DNA of 64,000 nucleotides from the NCBI RefSeq assembly GCF_014696825.1, contig NZ_JACJQU010000002.1:1-64000 (forward strand), given 5' to 3'. Under the pieces are notes generated by a model. It worked only from the letters and a program-made list of their open reading frames with translations. It was not told where the DNA came from and did no database searches. The stretch is from Anabaena sphaerica FACHB-251 (lineage in GTDB: Bacteria; Cyanobacteriota; Cyanobacteriia; Cyanobacteriales; Nostocaceae). The position numbers were made by a program, and so were the translations under genes. Shown piece by piece: positions 17,838-27,126 of this stretch. Position 1 is the stretch's first letter. Each line of letters begins with the position of its first letter.

Positions 17838-20393
17838 CTACATCATACCCAATGCACCACGAGTAACACCTAGTTGATTTTGCAACTTCAATTTTTGCCA
17901 AAGTTGAGAACCAGTGATTTCTCCTTGCAAAAGTTGTTGATAATAATGTATTGTTTTGGTCACTTGTTCTGGTGTTTCGTTGAGAAATTCAATTCTCAAA
18001 TGTTGTAAACCCAAGCTTATTAATCTTTGTACATATTCCGCACCAGTTTGTGCAGTGCCGTTATATACTGTATTTCGACATCCTGAATCAGCTTTGAGGA
18101 TGTGTTCACTACCTACTCTGTCTCTCATTTTTACGTCGTGTTTTTCGCAAGGTCTACCGCAGTTAGTGTAGTCTGTTCCTTCAGATAGGAAAGCACAAAA
18201 TACGCAGTGTTCCATGTGAAACATGGGTATATGTTGATGTATTGTTACTTCAAAATGTTGTGCTGGGTAATTTGTAATTAAATCTTCAAGTTGGTTAATA
18301 TTTAAGTCGTAGGATGCGGTTAATCTTTCTAAATTAAAACGTTGTCTCAAGTAGTCTGCGGTTAAGGGATTAGCAATATTTAAGGGAAAGTCAGCAATAC
18401 ATCTTTCGTTGGCAAAATATTCTAATTGGTCGTAATTTCTGATTAAATAACCATCAGCTTCAGCATCTTTCACTTGTTTTAAAATCCAAGTTTCTCCAGG
18501 TTTGGTTATGCGGGGTGGTGCTACAAAAATACTGGGGACTGGGTTAATTGAAGAATGTCTCCATTCTCTAAATATTTTTACTGCTTCTCGATAGTTGCGG
18601 GGATTTTCAAATTCGCAATATACAGTTTTGATATCTGTGGTTAATACGGCTTTGAGTTGTTCGATGTTTCTAGCTAAAACAATGAGGGAAGGGGAATTAG
18701 GAACAGGGGAAGATTCAGGTGTAATTAAATCTTGCCATCTTGCATGATGATTTAATTGCCAAAGTTTGGGTTTACTTCTTAATTTTTCTAACTGGTTGAC
18801 AATTTCCCGACGCATTTTATTTAATTCACTAACAGGTAACATCGCATGACATTTGATGTTATTTGTGAGAGTTCCTAAACAAAAAGCTGTGTTACCTAAA
18901 CGTCCCAATTGTTCTTTTAACTTTTCATCATTTAAAGGTTTAGTGTGTGCTTCAACCAGTAATATTTCCGATTCTATTTTAACTATATTACCAATTTCAT
19001 CACGAACAACAGCTATTAATTTTTCTCCGATTTCCCCATATACTTCTATATTAATAGGTCGTGTAAATTGGGGATATTCTCCATCATAACTTTGACGGAT
19101 TTGTTTATCTAATTCTGGGTCACTTGTTTTCCAAACTTTATTTCCTCTATGGATTTTTAGAAAATTCAAATCATCTCTACCAAAAGTTAAAATTACCTCG
19201 TTTCCTTTTTCTACAACCCCATATATCCTTCCTCCTTCTTCTCGCATTTCTGGATGTCCGCAGTCAAACACCACACCATCACCAGGTTTAACAGGTGCTG
19301 CTAATTTCACTGTTATTTGTTCATTTCTAACGCGGGTAACTTCTCCTAAATAAACACCGCGTTTTTTTCCGAAGTTTGCATGAACTAATTCTTGGTTATT
19401 TATCCCCTCAAACCAACCTGTATAAAGTCCACGAGAAAATGCCATTTCTAAATTATATTGGTCTTGACCTCTCCCCCGACCCCTCTCCGACACAGAGAGG
19501 GGAGTTTTTATTCCCCCTTCCCTAGAAGGGAAGGGGGTTAGGGGGTTAGGTCTTTCCGCTATTTTATCTAATGCTTTTCTATAAACTTGAGTCACATTAG
19601 CAACGTATTCTGGTGCTTTTAATCTTCCTTCAATTTTTAAAGATGTGACTCCCGATTTTACCAACTCCGGTAAAACTTCTAAACCTGCTAAATCTTGAGG
19701 ACTAAGTAAATATTTACGATTACCTAAATCGACAATTTCACCATCTGCAATTAAATCATAAGGCATTCTACAAGCTTGAGCGCATTCTCCCCGATTTGCG
19801 GAACGTCCTCCTAATGCTTCGCTGGTTAAACATTGTCCAGAATATGCGACGCACAAAGCACCATGAACGAAAACTTCTAAAGGTAAAACTGCTTGTTTTT
19901 TAGATATTTGTTGTTGAATTTTATGAATTTCTGAAATCGAACATTCTCGCGCTAAAACTACTAATTGACATCCCAAAGATTTAGCAAATTCTACTCCTGT
20001 AGCACTGGTAATAGTCATCTGGGTTGATGCGTGAATAGGAAAGTCGGGGGAAAGATGACGAATTAAACGACAAATACCCACATCTTGAACAATGAGAGCA
20101 TCAACACCAGCAGAAATGATAGTTTTGAGGTATTGCTGTGCTTCCGTCAGTTCCTGGGGAAAAATCAGGGTATTCAGAGCGATATAACCTTTGACTCCTC
20201 GCAGGTGCAGAAATTCCATTAATTCTGGTAAGTCTGCAATGGTGAAATTATCCGCCCTCATTCTGGCGTTAAACTTGTCTAAACCAAAATAAATTGCATC
20301 CGCACCATTTTCTACTGCTGCTTGAGCGCATTCCCAGTTACCCGCAGGTGCTAGGAGTTCGGGGAGTTTGATTTTTGTGGTGGTGCTTGTCAT
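17838..20393 (-). CDS. U32 family peptidase-like protein (RlhA-type)
   Basis: An 851-residue U32 protein with an N-terminal barrel (ELLAPAGNWECAQAAVENGADAIYFG). Conserved cysteines occur in HGALCVAYSGQC and NRGECAQACR, plus further cysteines near the C-terminus (HCVFCAFLSEG, NCGRPCE). The layout, U32 followed by a DUF3656-like region, resembles RlhA, which hydroxylates a 23S rRNA cytidine; the name peptidase may be misleading. Residues 282-310 (PNPLTPFPSREGG..., RGRGRGQ) are a translated dispersed repeat inserted in frame. The gene lies 54 bp upstream of the dynamin-like gene, though a functional link is not evident. Confidence 0.85.
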   Translation of the reverse strand: MTSTTTKIKLPELLAPAGNWECAQAAVENGADAIYFGLDKFNARMRADNFTIADLPELMEFLHLRGVKGYIALNTLIFPQELTEAQQYLKTIISAGVDALIVQDVGICRLIRHLSPDFPIHASTQMTITSATGVEFAKSLGCQLVVLARECSISEIHKIQQQISKKQAVLPLEVFVHGALCVAYSGQCLTSEALGGRSANRGECAQACRMPYDLIADGEIVDLGNRKYLLSPQDLAGLEVLPELVKSGVTSLKIEGRLKAPEYVANVTQVYRKALDKIAERPNPLTPFPSREGGIKTPLSVSERGRGRGQDQYNLEMAFSRGLYTGWFEGINNQELVHANFGKKRGVYLGEVTRVRNEQITVKLAAPVKPGDGVVFDCGHPEMREEGGRIYGVVEKGNEVILTFGRDDLNFLKIHRGNKVWKTSDPELDKQIRQSYDGEYPQFTRPINIEVYGEIGEKLIAVVRDEIGNIVKIESEILLVEAHTKPLNDEKLKEQLGRLGNTAFCLGTLTNNIKCHAMLPVSELNKMRREIVNQLEKLRSKPKLWQLNHHARWQDLITPESSPVPNSPSLIVLARNIEQLKAVLTTDIKTVYCEFENPRNYREAVKIFREWRHSSINPVPSIFVAPPRITKPGETWILKQVKDAEADGYLIRNYDQLEYFANERCIADFPLNIANPLTADYLRQRFNLERLTASYDLNINQLEDLITNYPAQHFEVTIHQHIPMFHMEHCVFCAFLSEGTDYTNCGRPCEKHDVKMRDRVGSEHILKADSGCRNTVYNGTAQTGAEYVQRLISLGLQHLRIEFLNETPEQVTKTIHYYQQLLQGEITGSQLWQKLKLQNQLGVTRGALGMM
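19464..19550. repeat. In-frame dispersed repeat within the U32 gene
   Basis: About 87 nt. It holds two imperfect palindromes, CCCCTCTCCGACACAGAGAG-like and CCCTTCCCTAGAAGGGAAGG-like, a repeat type common between genes of cyanobacteria. It encodes 29 residues without disturbing the frame and lies between the U32 barrel and the downstream domain. Confidence 0.7.
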
Positions 20394-20489
20394 TTCGGTT
20401 AGTTAGGGTTTACGTCAGTTTATTGATTGTATCTAAGTTGAGGGGTGCTTGTGCGACGTATTTTTTCATCATTACCACCAAAAAACATC

Positions 20490-20981
20490 TTATTTTTTAT
20501 ATACCTTAATAATGGGGGTGACTTTGGGATTTTGGGGGTTACTCAGGTTTAATCTGTAGGTAGTTCTCAAAAAATCTTCGTTTTTGTTCCCTTTAACTGT
20601 GACTATATAATGGTTGAGTTTAGATTTGTCTTGCTCAAATTTTTCAATCAATTTATTTTGCAGTATTTCCGCGTTTTTCAGTCTTTTCGGTAACTGTTTA
20701 CCAATTCCTAAACAAAATACTCCTGTATTGTCAGGAAATGTATTGATTTGTAAATAGTATGGCCGATTATTGGATTTAAAGTGATCTGTTAACCAAATAT
20801 ATCCTCTATTTTGGGGAGTTAGTTTTGTAAAAGTCTCTTTGGTTCTCTCATTAAAACCACAATTTCTATCCATAATTAGTTCACCAGATATTACGGGTTT
20901 TGAGAGAGTAAGTACAAACGTAGAACATAAGGTTAGGGTTGCTAAGTTCCCAGCGATAAATTTTGACAGTTTCAACATCAA
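20490..20981 (-). CDS. Secreted hypothetical protein
   Basis: A 163-residue protein that I do not recognise. The N-terminus is a signal peptide (positively charged, then LATLTLCSTFVLTLS, then an SGE exit). The mature part has two cysteines (Cys in RNCGF and GVFCLG) likely to form a disulfide. It is rich in Lys and Asn. It may resemble small COP23-like cyanobacterial exoproteins, but I cannot confirm that. It is a single gene with no obvious operon partner. Confidence 0.6.
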   Translation of the reverse strand: MMLKLSKFIAGNLATLTLCSTFVLTLSKPVISGELIMDRNCGFNERTKETFTKLTPQNRGYIWLTDHFKSNNRPYYLQINTFPDNTGVFCLGIGKQLPKRLKNAEILQNKLIEKFEQDKSKLNHYIVTVKGNKNEDFLRTTYRLNLSNPQNPKVTPIIKVYKK

Positions 20982-21125
20982 AAACTCCTGTGGGTTTGGT
21001 ATATCAATGGAGACTGTTTTTTCTCTGGGAAAGTTTCATCACTCATTTTTTTTTCAAAAGATTGTTTATTGGTTGTTGCAATGGTTCATGGTTAAATAAA
21101 AAGTTGAGTATCTGGTTTAAATATT

Positions 21126-21884
21126 CTACAAAATTTGATGAATACTCTCAACTACCTGTTCAATAAAATCTACCGCATTACCAACTAGTAATTCATCTAT
21201 AGGCCAGCGATTACCTAAAGCTAATGTGGGATCTATATCTGCTTGGTGGGCAATCTTATTTCTACGATCTACAATCAAAATAAGTTGCTGTTTGATCTGG
21301 TTCGCTTGTTTAACATTTCCACTTATTTTAATAGCAACTTCATCCCATAATTTTTTATTTGATATGTACCTAATTGAATCAGCAATATTGTCTGGTGTCT
21401 GAAAACTTAGCTTGCTGAATTCTTTTCTGATTTCATTTTCTAACCATGAATTGTTATTTAGTTTATCTAAAATAGTAGTGGAAATAACAGGAATTAAGCT
21501 TGAAATATTATGAGACTGCTCTAAAAAATCATCCCCATAACTCTGCTGTATTTCACTCTCTATCCAAGTAGCAATATCTATAGCTATTGTTCTATCTTCA
21601 CGCGCACTACCCAGCGACACTTTAAACCTTGAAAAAGCTGATTAATTTGTATTAGCAGTAACTGCTGGTTCTGAGCGTGTTCCTCGATGAATTTCCAGCA
21701 TACCCAATGTAACAACCTCATGGACATAATAATCCAAGGCACTCACACTAAGAACTAGAGCAGATCGTAAAATATCTGAAATATCTAGAGCAGCAGTAGC
21801 TTGAGCTTTAATAGAGTTATGCAGAGAAATTAAATCCCGAACACGCTGAATGCTAATGCGAAATTGATCAAGGGCTGACTGCAT
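21126..21884 (-). pseudogene. HEPN-domain (RiboL-PSP-HEPN-like) gene with one in-frame stop
   Basis: The two ORFs here, 21884-21642 and 21620-21126, lie in the same frame, separated only by TAA at 21644-21642. Read through, the product is about 250 residues. The first half has ALDYYVHEV, and the C-terminal region has VDRRNKIAHQAD, matching the HEPN RNase motif R-x4-6-H. The junction would read TANTN-stop-SAFSRFKVSLGS. A single nonsense change from CAA, AAA, GAA, TCA or similar explains it. The start ATG 21884 overlaps the parA-like stop region by 17 bp, so the two genes form a translationally coupled pair. The C-terminal half could also be started independently (GTG at 21620). Confidence 0.65.
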
Positions 21885-22929
21885 AACTTGATGATAGTGC
21901 AATAATTTTATCTGCTAAATCGGAAAAAGTTGCTCTAAATTCTTCTTGCTTTTTTTGATTAGCTCCTAATACTATACCTTGCTGGTCTAACTGTTCCGGC
22001 GTGAGCGCATAAACTGGTGTGCAGTGTTCTTGTGATAGAGCTATTAAACTGTTAAAGTTAGAAATTTTGGTCATGGTAAAACTACCATTCATCCCCTGTT
22101 CAGTATAGACCTGATTAGGTAGTAACAAATTATTTTTATCTAGAATTGGTTTTAGCTTACCAGTAACTGTCTTCTCTATTTTTTCTATCCATGTTTGAAA
22201 TGCTGCTGTTTCTTTACCTCTGATAATTCTATAGTTTTGAACTATAGTTCCTAAAAATTTCAACCTAAATTCAGGAAACGGATAAGCAGCTTCCTTTAAT
22301 ATAGAGTTTGCACTTGCCATCTTCGCCCACCCACACCACTTTGGTAGAATTCTGGATAGAGAATCAATTGCCATTACAGAGAAAAAATCAGCAGTAGTAG
22401 GCACTAAAAAAAAGTCACTTGTCATTAATAAATTTTGATTGATAGATCCTAAACTTGGACTCATATCAATTAAAATGTAGTCAGCATTAAACTTATTAGC
22501 AGTTTTTTCCAAGAGATCAGAAATTGCACCTGGCAAGTTTTTAAGTGTCTGAATTGAACCACTTAGTTCTTGTGCAATTCCTAATGTTACTTCGTATTCA
22601 CCAAAGCCCACATGACCAGGTAATAAAAATAGACCTTCTTGTCCTTCTATCGAAATACAATCTACAGCTTCAATAGCGCGTGGTTGTGACTCAAAAGCAG
22701 GAGCCAAGCCAGTCTTAATATTAGAATGTGTATTGTAAATGTTTTCTATTCTTGCTTCATCATCTTCAGTTTCTTCTTTCAGTGCTATTCCTGTAAGATT
22801 ACATTGGGGGTCTGTATCTACAAGAATTACTCTCTTCCCCTTGGAAGCAAGCATCCAACCTAAATTAAAAGTAGTAGTGGTTTTGCTAACACCACCTTTG
22901 TGATTAAATAAGGCGATCTTCTGAACCAT
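21868..22929 (-). CDS. ParA-like ATPase (stand-alone)
   Basis: A 353-residue P-loop ATPase of the ParA/MinD (Soj) type. The deviant Walker A KGGVSKTTTTFNLG lies near residue 11, Walker A-prime VDTDPQCNLTG follows, and Walker B is YILIDMSPSLG. No parB-like gene or parS-like repeats are seen nearby, unlike plasmid partition loci. The gene overlaps the HEPN gene downstream. ATP-dependent ParA proteins often position cargo or act as switches, so here it may gate a HEPN RNase; this is inference. The promoter region is 22930-23189. Confidence 0.85.
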   Translation of the reverse strand: MVQKIALFNHKGGVSKTTTTFNLGWMLASKGKRVILVDTDPQCNLTGIALKEETEDDEARIENIYNTHSNIKTGLAPAFESQPRAIEAVDCISIEGQEGLFLLPGHVGFGEYEVTLGIAQELSGSIQTLKNLPGAISDLLEKTANKFNADYILIDMSPSLGSINQNLLMTSDFFLVPTTADFFSVMAIDSLSRILPKWCGWAKMASANSILKEAAYPFPEFRLKFLGTIVQNYRIIRGKETAAFQTWIEKIEKTVTGKLKPILDKNNLLLPNQVYTEQGMNGSFTMTKISNFNSLIALSQEHCTPVYALTPEQLDQQGIVLGANQKKQEEFRATFSDLADKIIALSSSYAVSP

Positions 22930-23189
22930 TGCAATTATTTTGATAAATATCTCATTTGAGATATGTATTACTTAGTATAGCCTAAGTAAATTATTTCCGA
23001 CTTAATACGCTAACAACAGTTGTTGCAGATATCATAGCAATTGATTTCGTAATTTTTGCTGTTATTAAATTAAATCAAAATACTATTAACCAGCACTGAT
23101 TAATATATCAAAGCTAAACCATATCCTGTAAATCAGGCTTAATTTAGCATCTAACTAGTGCTGGTGTAAGATATTGAAAATTTTTAAAA

Positions 23190-23263
23190 TGGCTCAGGTC
23201 AGATTTGAACTGACGACCCCAGGCTTATGAGTCCCGTACTCTAACCAACTGAGCTACTGAGCC
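23190..23263 (-). tRNA. tRNA-Met (CAU)
   Basis: The minus strand folds as a cloverleaf. The acceptor GGCTCAG pairs with CTGAGCC plus discriminator A, and the D arm is GCTC...GAGT. The anticodon loop is CTCATAA (anticodon CAT), and the T arm is GTCAG-TTCAAAT-CTGAC. No CCA is encoded. The type fits elongator tRNA-Met; tRNA-Ile(CAU) cannot be excluded by eye. The base pair 31-39 is A-G, so the top of the anticodon stem is mismatched. Confidence 0.92.
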
Positions 23264-23347
23264 GTGTTGTTTTATCAACTTCTATTAAGATAGCATACAA
23301 ATTTAGTGGTGGCAATTCCCAAAACCAAATTTTTTTCCAAAATAAAA

Positions 23348-23366
23348 GAGGGAGTCAAACTCCCTC
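23348..23366 (-). terminator. Rho-independent terminator of the M23 peptidase gene
   Basis: A perfect 7-bp stem GAGGGAG/CTCCCTC with a 5-nt loop is followed on the minus strand by TTTTATTTT. It lies about 45 nt beyond the stop codon of the LysM/M23 gene and before the tRNA. Confidence 0.8.
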
Positions 23367-23412
23367 CACAAACCAGGCAATCACTGAGTTAAAAAACAGC
23401 CATATATTATAT

Positions 23413-25884
23413 TTACAGGCGTGCCTGTGATGGCAGGAAAGCAATGGGGTTAACCGCTCCTTTACCTGCTGGATGAACTTCAAAATGGGTGTGGGGACCA
23501 GTGCTAAAGCCAGTGCTACCCATGGCAGCAATGGTCTGTCCTTGTTCCACTTCTTGGCCTACTTGTACTAAAACTCGGCTGTTGTGAGCATAGCGGGTCA
23601 TACTGCCATCATGATGGCGGATTTCAACTAAAATGCCATAACCGCCGTTATTCCAACCTGCTCTTTCCACCCTACCTGGTGCTGCGGCATAAATTGGTGT
23701 ACCAACGCCGTTAGCAATATCAATACCCCTGTGCATTCTACCCCAGCGCCAGCCATAGCCAGAGGTAAGTGTACCTTTGGCTGGCCAAATGTAAGCTGTG
23801 GAAGAAGAGGAAGGATTAGTATTCTCGTCAACAGTTTTAGGTAGGTATATATCTACAGCTGCCAAAGGTGGCAAGGCTGGGGATACTTTGGTTCCCCGCA
23901 TTTTACCCAGGGAGTCGCTAGAGTTTGAGTTTGCACCAGCGGGAGGTACTGATAACCTAATTCCCGATGAACTACCAGAGGAATTACCTGAGAAAGCTGT
24001 TTGCCTTGACAGGAATTGAGGGTTAATTGGCTCCTTATTAGGTTGAGCAGTACGTAATAAAGGTTTAACAGGTTGTGCGCTGTAGCTGGGCAGTATGGGC
24101 TTAGGTACGGGAATGGATACCGCATTCAGTTGAGTATTAACCTGAGAATTTCTCCGATTATTGGCTTTTTCGACAACAATCGGGATTACTGTATTCTCAG
24201 TTTCAGCTACTGTTTGTACAGTGACACCAGACTGTTGATCGCGGTATTTTTCGCGTAGTCTCTCAATTTCAGCTTGCAAGCTACGGATACGCTCAGTACC
24301 TTTAGCCTTAGCTACCTTTTGAGGTGCTTGTTGCTCTCTTTGGGTTTCTGTAGCACTTTCGAGTAGTGAAGTATCACCACCCACTCCATAAGATGTAGGG
24401 GAAGTGAAGTCAGTTTCTGGGGTTGGCCGCTGATTATTCTTAACTACTGGTACGGGGATGCTTACACCACCGCTAATAGCAGGAGTATTGACCTGAAGCT
24501 GATTCTCTTTGGCTACTGGTACAGAAATAGCAACACTGCTGTTGTTGCTACTCACTGATGACTGTTTGGCTACTGGCACAGAAATAGCAACACTGCTGTT
24601 GTTGCTACTCACTGATGACTGTTTGGCTACTGGCACAGGAATGGCAACACTACTGTTGTTGCTACTCACTGATGACCGTGAAGCCAGAGGTAGATTGGCT
24701 TCTAAATCAGGCTGACTCAGAGGAGAACTAGCAACTGTGGCACTTCTGCTAGACTGGACTAAAGTGGGACTAGTTGCTAGAGTGGGCTGGTTGTAACTGC
24801 TACGCCCTGCTGTATCTGTGGGAATAATCAGTTTTTGACTGATTTGTAGCTGATTGGGATCATTGAGATTATTAGCTTGGACTAGTTCTGAGACGGAAGT
24901 ACCGTAGTTAGTAGCAATCTCGGCTAATGTGTCTCCGGGTTTAACTTCGTAGGTTGTCGTCACTGATTGAGCGACAACTGTGGGGGCGACTGGTGCAGGA
25001 AATGGTTTCTGCACTGGCGCACTTGTCTGTTTATCCTGTTTTAACTTGGATATCAGGCTGGATTGGTTGGCATCTGTCACATCTTCCGACTGTGTTGCCA
25101 AATGGTTATTAGCTACAGTGCTTGGTTGTGCTACCTCAATACCAGTTGGTGATGAATTCTTGGTCTCCTCAGACCGCAACTCCGCCAGACTATTTCTTAA
25201 ACGGTTCGATTTTTCCTGTAAGCGATTGAGAGCAAATTCTTGCTGCGCTTTTAGTTGTGCATTAACAACATTGCTAACTGGGTTTGCCGCTTCCACAATG
25301 ACGGCAGGGACTTGAGAGTCAGCAACACCCTGATTTTGAGAAAATTGTTGTTCTGTCTGGGACAGTTGTTTTTCTGTTTGTAATTTGGATTGAACTGAGT
25401 TACCACTCAATCCCTGTTTTGCTTGCAGTTGCAGGTAAACAGCTTTTTTGTCAGCTTCTGATGTATGAATTTGCACAGCCATTTCCTTGGCTGTAACTGG
25501 CCATTTAGCTTCAAGCCCAGGCACTTGCGAAACTGCTGTTGGTTCCACGACGATGACAGGATTTTCAGGCGCGCTCGCTGAAGAGACGGCTTGGGACTCC
25601 AGCTTTGTGGCCGCAAATTTTATCTCAGTGTCAGAAACAGCAGGAATTGTTGAGGCTGCTTTTTGACTGCCAACAGGAGCCGCTGCTTGGGCTTGATCGC
25701 TTTGCCGAGTCACCAAAAGGCTGGTTGCGCCCATTGAGATTGCCAAGCCAATCATAGCGGCTTGGGTTCCCGCCCGGCGGTTTGCTTTGTGATTAGTCTC
25801 ATTTAACGGCTCGACCGGGACACCATCGCTGTTGGGAGTATTGTTTAACACAGCCTTCACTCTCTTTTTCAATGCTCGTTTCAA
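23413..25884 (-). CDS. LysM and M23 (NlpD/EnvC-like) envelope metallopeptidase
   Basis: An 823-residue cell-wall protein. A cytoplasmic basic start is followed by a membrane segment (about residues 43-58). A long low-complexity linker comes next, then a LysM peptidoglycan-binding domain (about 308-354, TYEVKPGDTLAEIATNYG). A 3-copy 19-residue repeat and further Ser/Pro-rich spacer precede the C-terminal M23 domain (about 701-815). The M23 zinc ligands are visible in HRGIDIANG and GPHTHFEVHP. It probably cleaves peptidoglycan or activates an amidase during septum or septal-junction formation; the exact partner is unknown. It is preceded by a 780-bp intergenic region and followed by a clear terminator. 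Confidence 0.88.
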   Translation of the reverse strand: MKRALKKRVKAVLNNTPNSDGVPVEPLNETNHKANRRAGTQAAMIGLAISMGATSLLVTRQSDQAQAAAPVGSQKAASTIPAVSDTEIKFAATKLESQAVSSASAPENPVIVVEPTAVSQVPGLEAKWPVTAKEMAVQIHTSEADKKAVYLQLQAKQGLSGNSVQSKLQTEKQLSQTEQQFSQNQGVADSQVPAVIVEAANPVSNVVNAQLKAQQEFALNRLQEKSNRLRNSLAELRSEETKNSSPTGIEVAQPSTVANNHLATQSEDVTDANQSSLISKLKQDKQTSAPVQKPFPAPVAPTVVAQSVTTTYEVKPGDTLAEIATNYGTSVSELVQANNLNDPNQLQISQKLIIPTDTAGRSSYNQPTLATSPTLVQSSRSATVASSPLSQPDLEANLPLASRSSVSSNNSSVAIPVPVAKQSSVSSNNSSVAISVPVAKQSSVSSNNSSVAISVPVAKENQLQVNTPAISGGVSIPVPVVKNNQRPTPETDFTSPTSYGVGGDTSLLESATETQREQQAPQKVAKAKGTERIRSLQAEIERLREKYRDQQSGVTVQTVAETENTVIPIVVEKANNRRNSQVNTQLNAVSIPVPKPILPSYSAQPVKPLLRTAQPNKEPINPQFLSRQTAFSGNSSGSSSGIRLSVPPAGANSNSSDSLGKMRGTKVSPALPPLAAVDIYLPKTVDENTNPSSSSTAYIWPAKGTLTSGYGWRWGRMHRGIDIANGVGTPIYAAAPGRVERAGWNNGGYGILVEIRHHDGSMTRYAHNSRVLVQVGQEVEQGQTIAAMGSTGFSTGPHTHFEVHPAGKGAVNPIAFLPSQARL
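24511..24681. repeat. Three tandem 57-bp repeats inside the M23 peptidase gene
   Basis: Units beginning GGCTACTGG lie at 24511, 24568 and 24625 and are nearly identical. They encode 19-residue repeats with the core QSSVSSNNSS. They lie in the linker between LysM and M23, so they change the reach of the enzyme. Unit number could vary between strains. Confidence 0.9.
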
Positions 25885-26664
25885 AGACGACCTCCTATGA
25901 TCACGCTTCGCTTAACTGACCTTGATTTTTCTGTTGGATACTAATCCATAATTGAGATCACATCAAACGATAGATCAAGATCACATTCACCAGAGATACT
26001 TAGGCAAGATTAACCTGGTTCTCTGATTTAGACAAGTTCATACTTGTTAGTAAACCTTAAAATTTTTGCTTTCAATTGTCTGTTGCTACTCCTCACAAAC
26101 CCAGGATTGTTCGTTCTTGACAGTTATTGGTGCTGCTTCTGCTTTCAAAGCGGGGACTAGACAAATATGATAGCTTTGCTGAGTCCACTAACGCTGTTAA
26201 CATTTGCTCCGCTGCGACTTCTGAAAAAAACGATGTTCCTGCTGTAGATATTTTCTAAGTTTTTTTATCCAATCCGTCTTATCAACACGAGACTTTACGG
26301 CTTTTATTCCCTAAAAGACAACCGTACAAATTCGCAGCAACTTTTGACAGGGTTGATTGTATTTCATAATACAAATAGCTAAGATGCTTGACAGTAAATG
26401 CTTTGGCTAATTTTACCTCTGGCATAGATCATATTTCAATTCACTAAAATCTATCATTGACAACTGGCATGGAATCAAAGTTCCTATACAAATTTCTTAT
26501 ATGACCCTTATCCAACTAACCAGCTTTTTTTTATATGGGTTGGGAGGGTATCATAACCCGAGTCTCAGGCAGTAAGTATTACTGTAATTTTACTTAAAAA
26601 TAAATACTGACAAAAACCTGTAATATCCACAACAAATAAGTCTTTCTACCTAAAACTTAGCTAA
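25885..26664. other. Long intergenic region between trmL and the M23 gene
   Basis: About 780 bp without a gene, probably holding the promoter and long leader of the M23 gene. I looked for a c-di-AMP (ydaO) riboswitch, because such elements often precede cell-wall peptidase genes, but the conserved boxes are not evident. A few short inverted repeats, for example ACAAGT-TCAT-ACTTGT near 26032, are seen. Nothing else is assignable. Confidence 0.4.
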
Positions 26665-27126
26665 CTATTGTAAATAGCCTAACTGTCGTCGTGATTCAAA
26701 CAAGCTTATGGCGACACTTACGGATAGATTCAAGCTGCGAACTCCGGGTTCGTTCATGGGAATATAAAGGGTGGAATCACAGACACTGAGAACATTTGCG
26801 GGTAAACCTGTGGTTTCACTACCAAACAATAGCCAGTCATTGGCTTGAAACTGGTAATTGATATAGTTAAAACTGCCACGGACGCTAAACCCTAACAATC
26901 TACCTCCACGCTGCTGATGGATGACTTGGAATGCTTCTGGTGATTCGTGATAGTGCAGTTTGACGTAAGGCCAGTAATCTAAACCTGCTCTTTTGAGGTA
27001 GCGATCGCTAATTTCAAATCCTAAAGGACCTACCAAATGCAATTCTGTCCCTGTAGCGGCACAAGTACGGGCAATATTGCCTGTATTTGGAGGAATCTGG
27101 GGGTTAACTAAAACTACCTGGGGCAT
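26665..27126 (-). CDS. trmL: tRNA (cytidine(34)-2'-O)-methyltransferase TrmL
   Basis: A 153-residue minimal SPOUT-class methyltransferase that 2'-O-methylates the wobble base of tRNA-Leu isoacceptors. All three SPOUT motifs are visible: NPQIPPNTGNIART (residues 8-21), FGSETTGLP and IPM...VRSLNLSVSVAI (the C-terminal trefoil knot). A GTG two codons earlier (27132) is in frame, but the ATG at 27126 gives the family start MPQVVLVNPQ. Length is that of the compact TrmL/YibK group. Confidence 0.92.
   Translation of the reverse strand: MPQVVLVNPQIPPNTGNIARTCAATGTELHLVGPLGFEISDRYLKRAGLDYWPYVKLHYHESPEAFQVIHQQRGGRLLGFSVRGSFNYINYQFQANDWLLFGSETTGLPANVLSVCDSTLYIPMNEPGVRSLNLSVSVAISLFESRRQLGYLQ

Noticed and set aside
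24511-24681. CRISPR-like direct repeats
   Set aside because: Units are contiguous, lie inside a coding frame and have no spacers, so they are protein-repeat DNA.
25885-26664. c-di-AMP (ydaO) riboswitch upstream of the LysM/M23 gene
   Set aside because: The conserved GGGGACC and CCGAACCCG-like boxes are absent on either strand.
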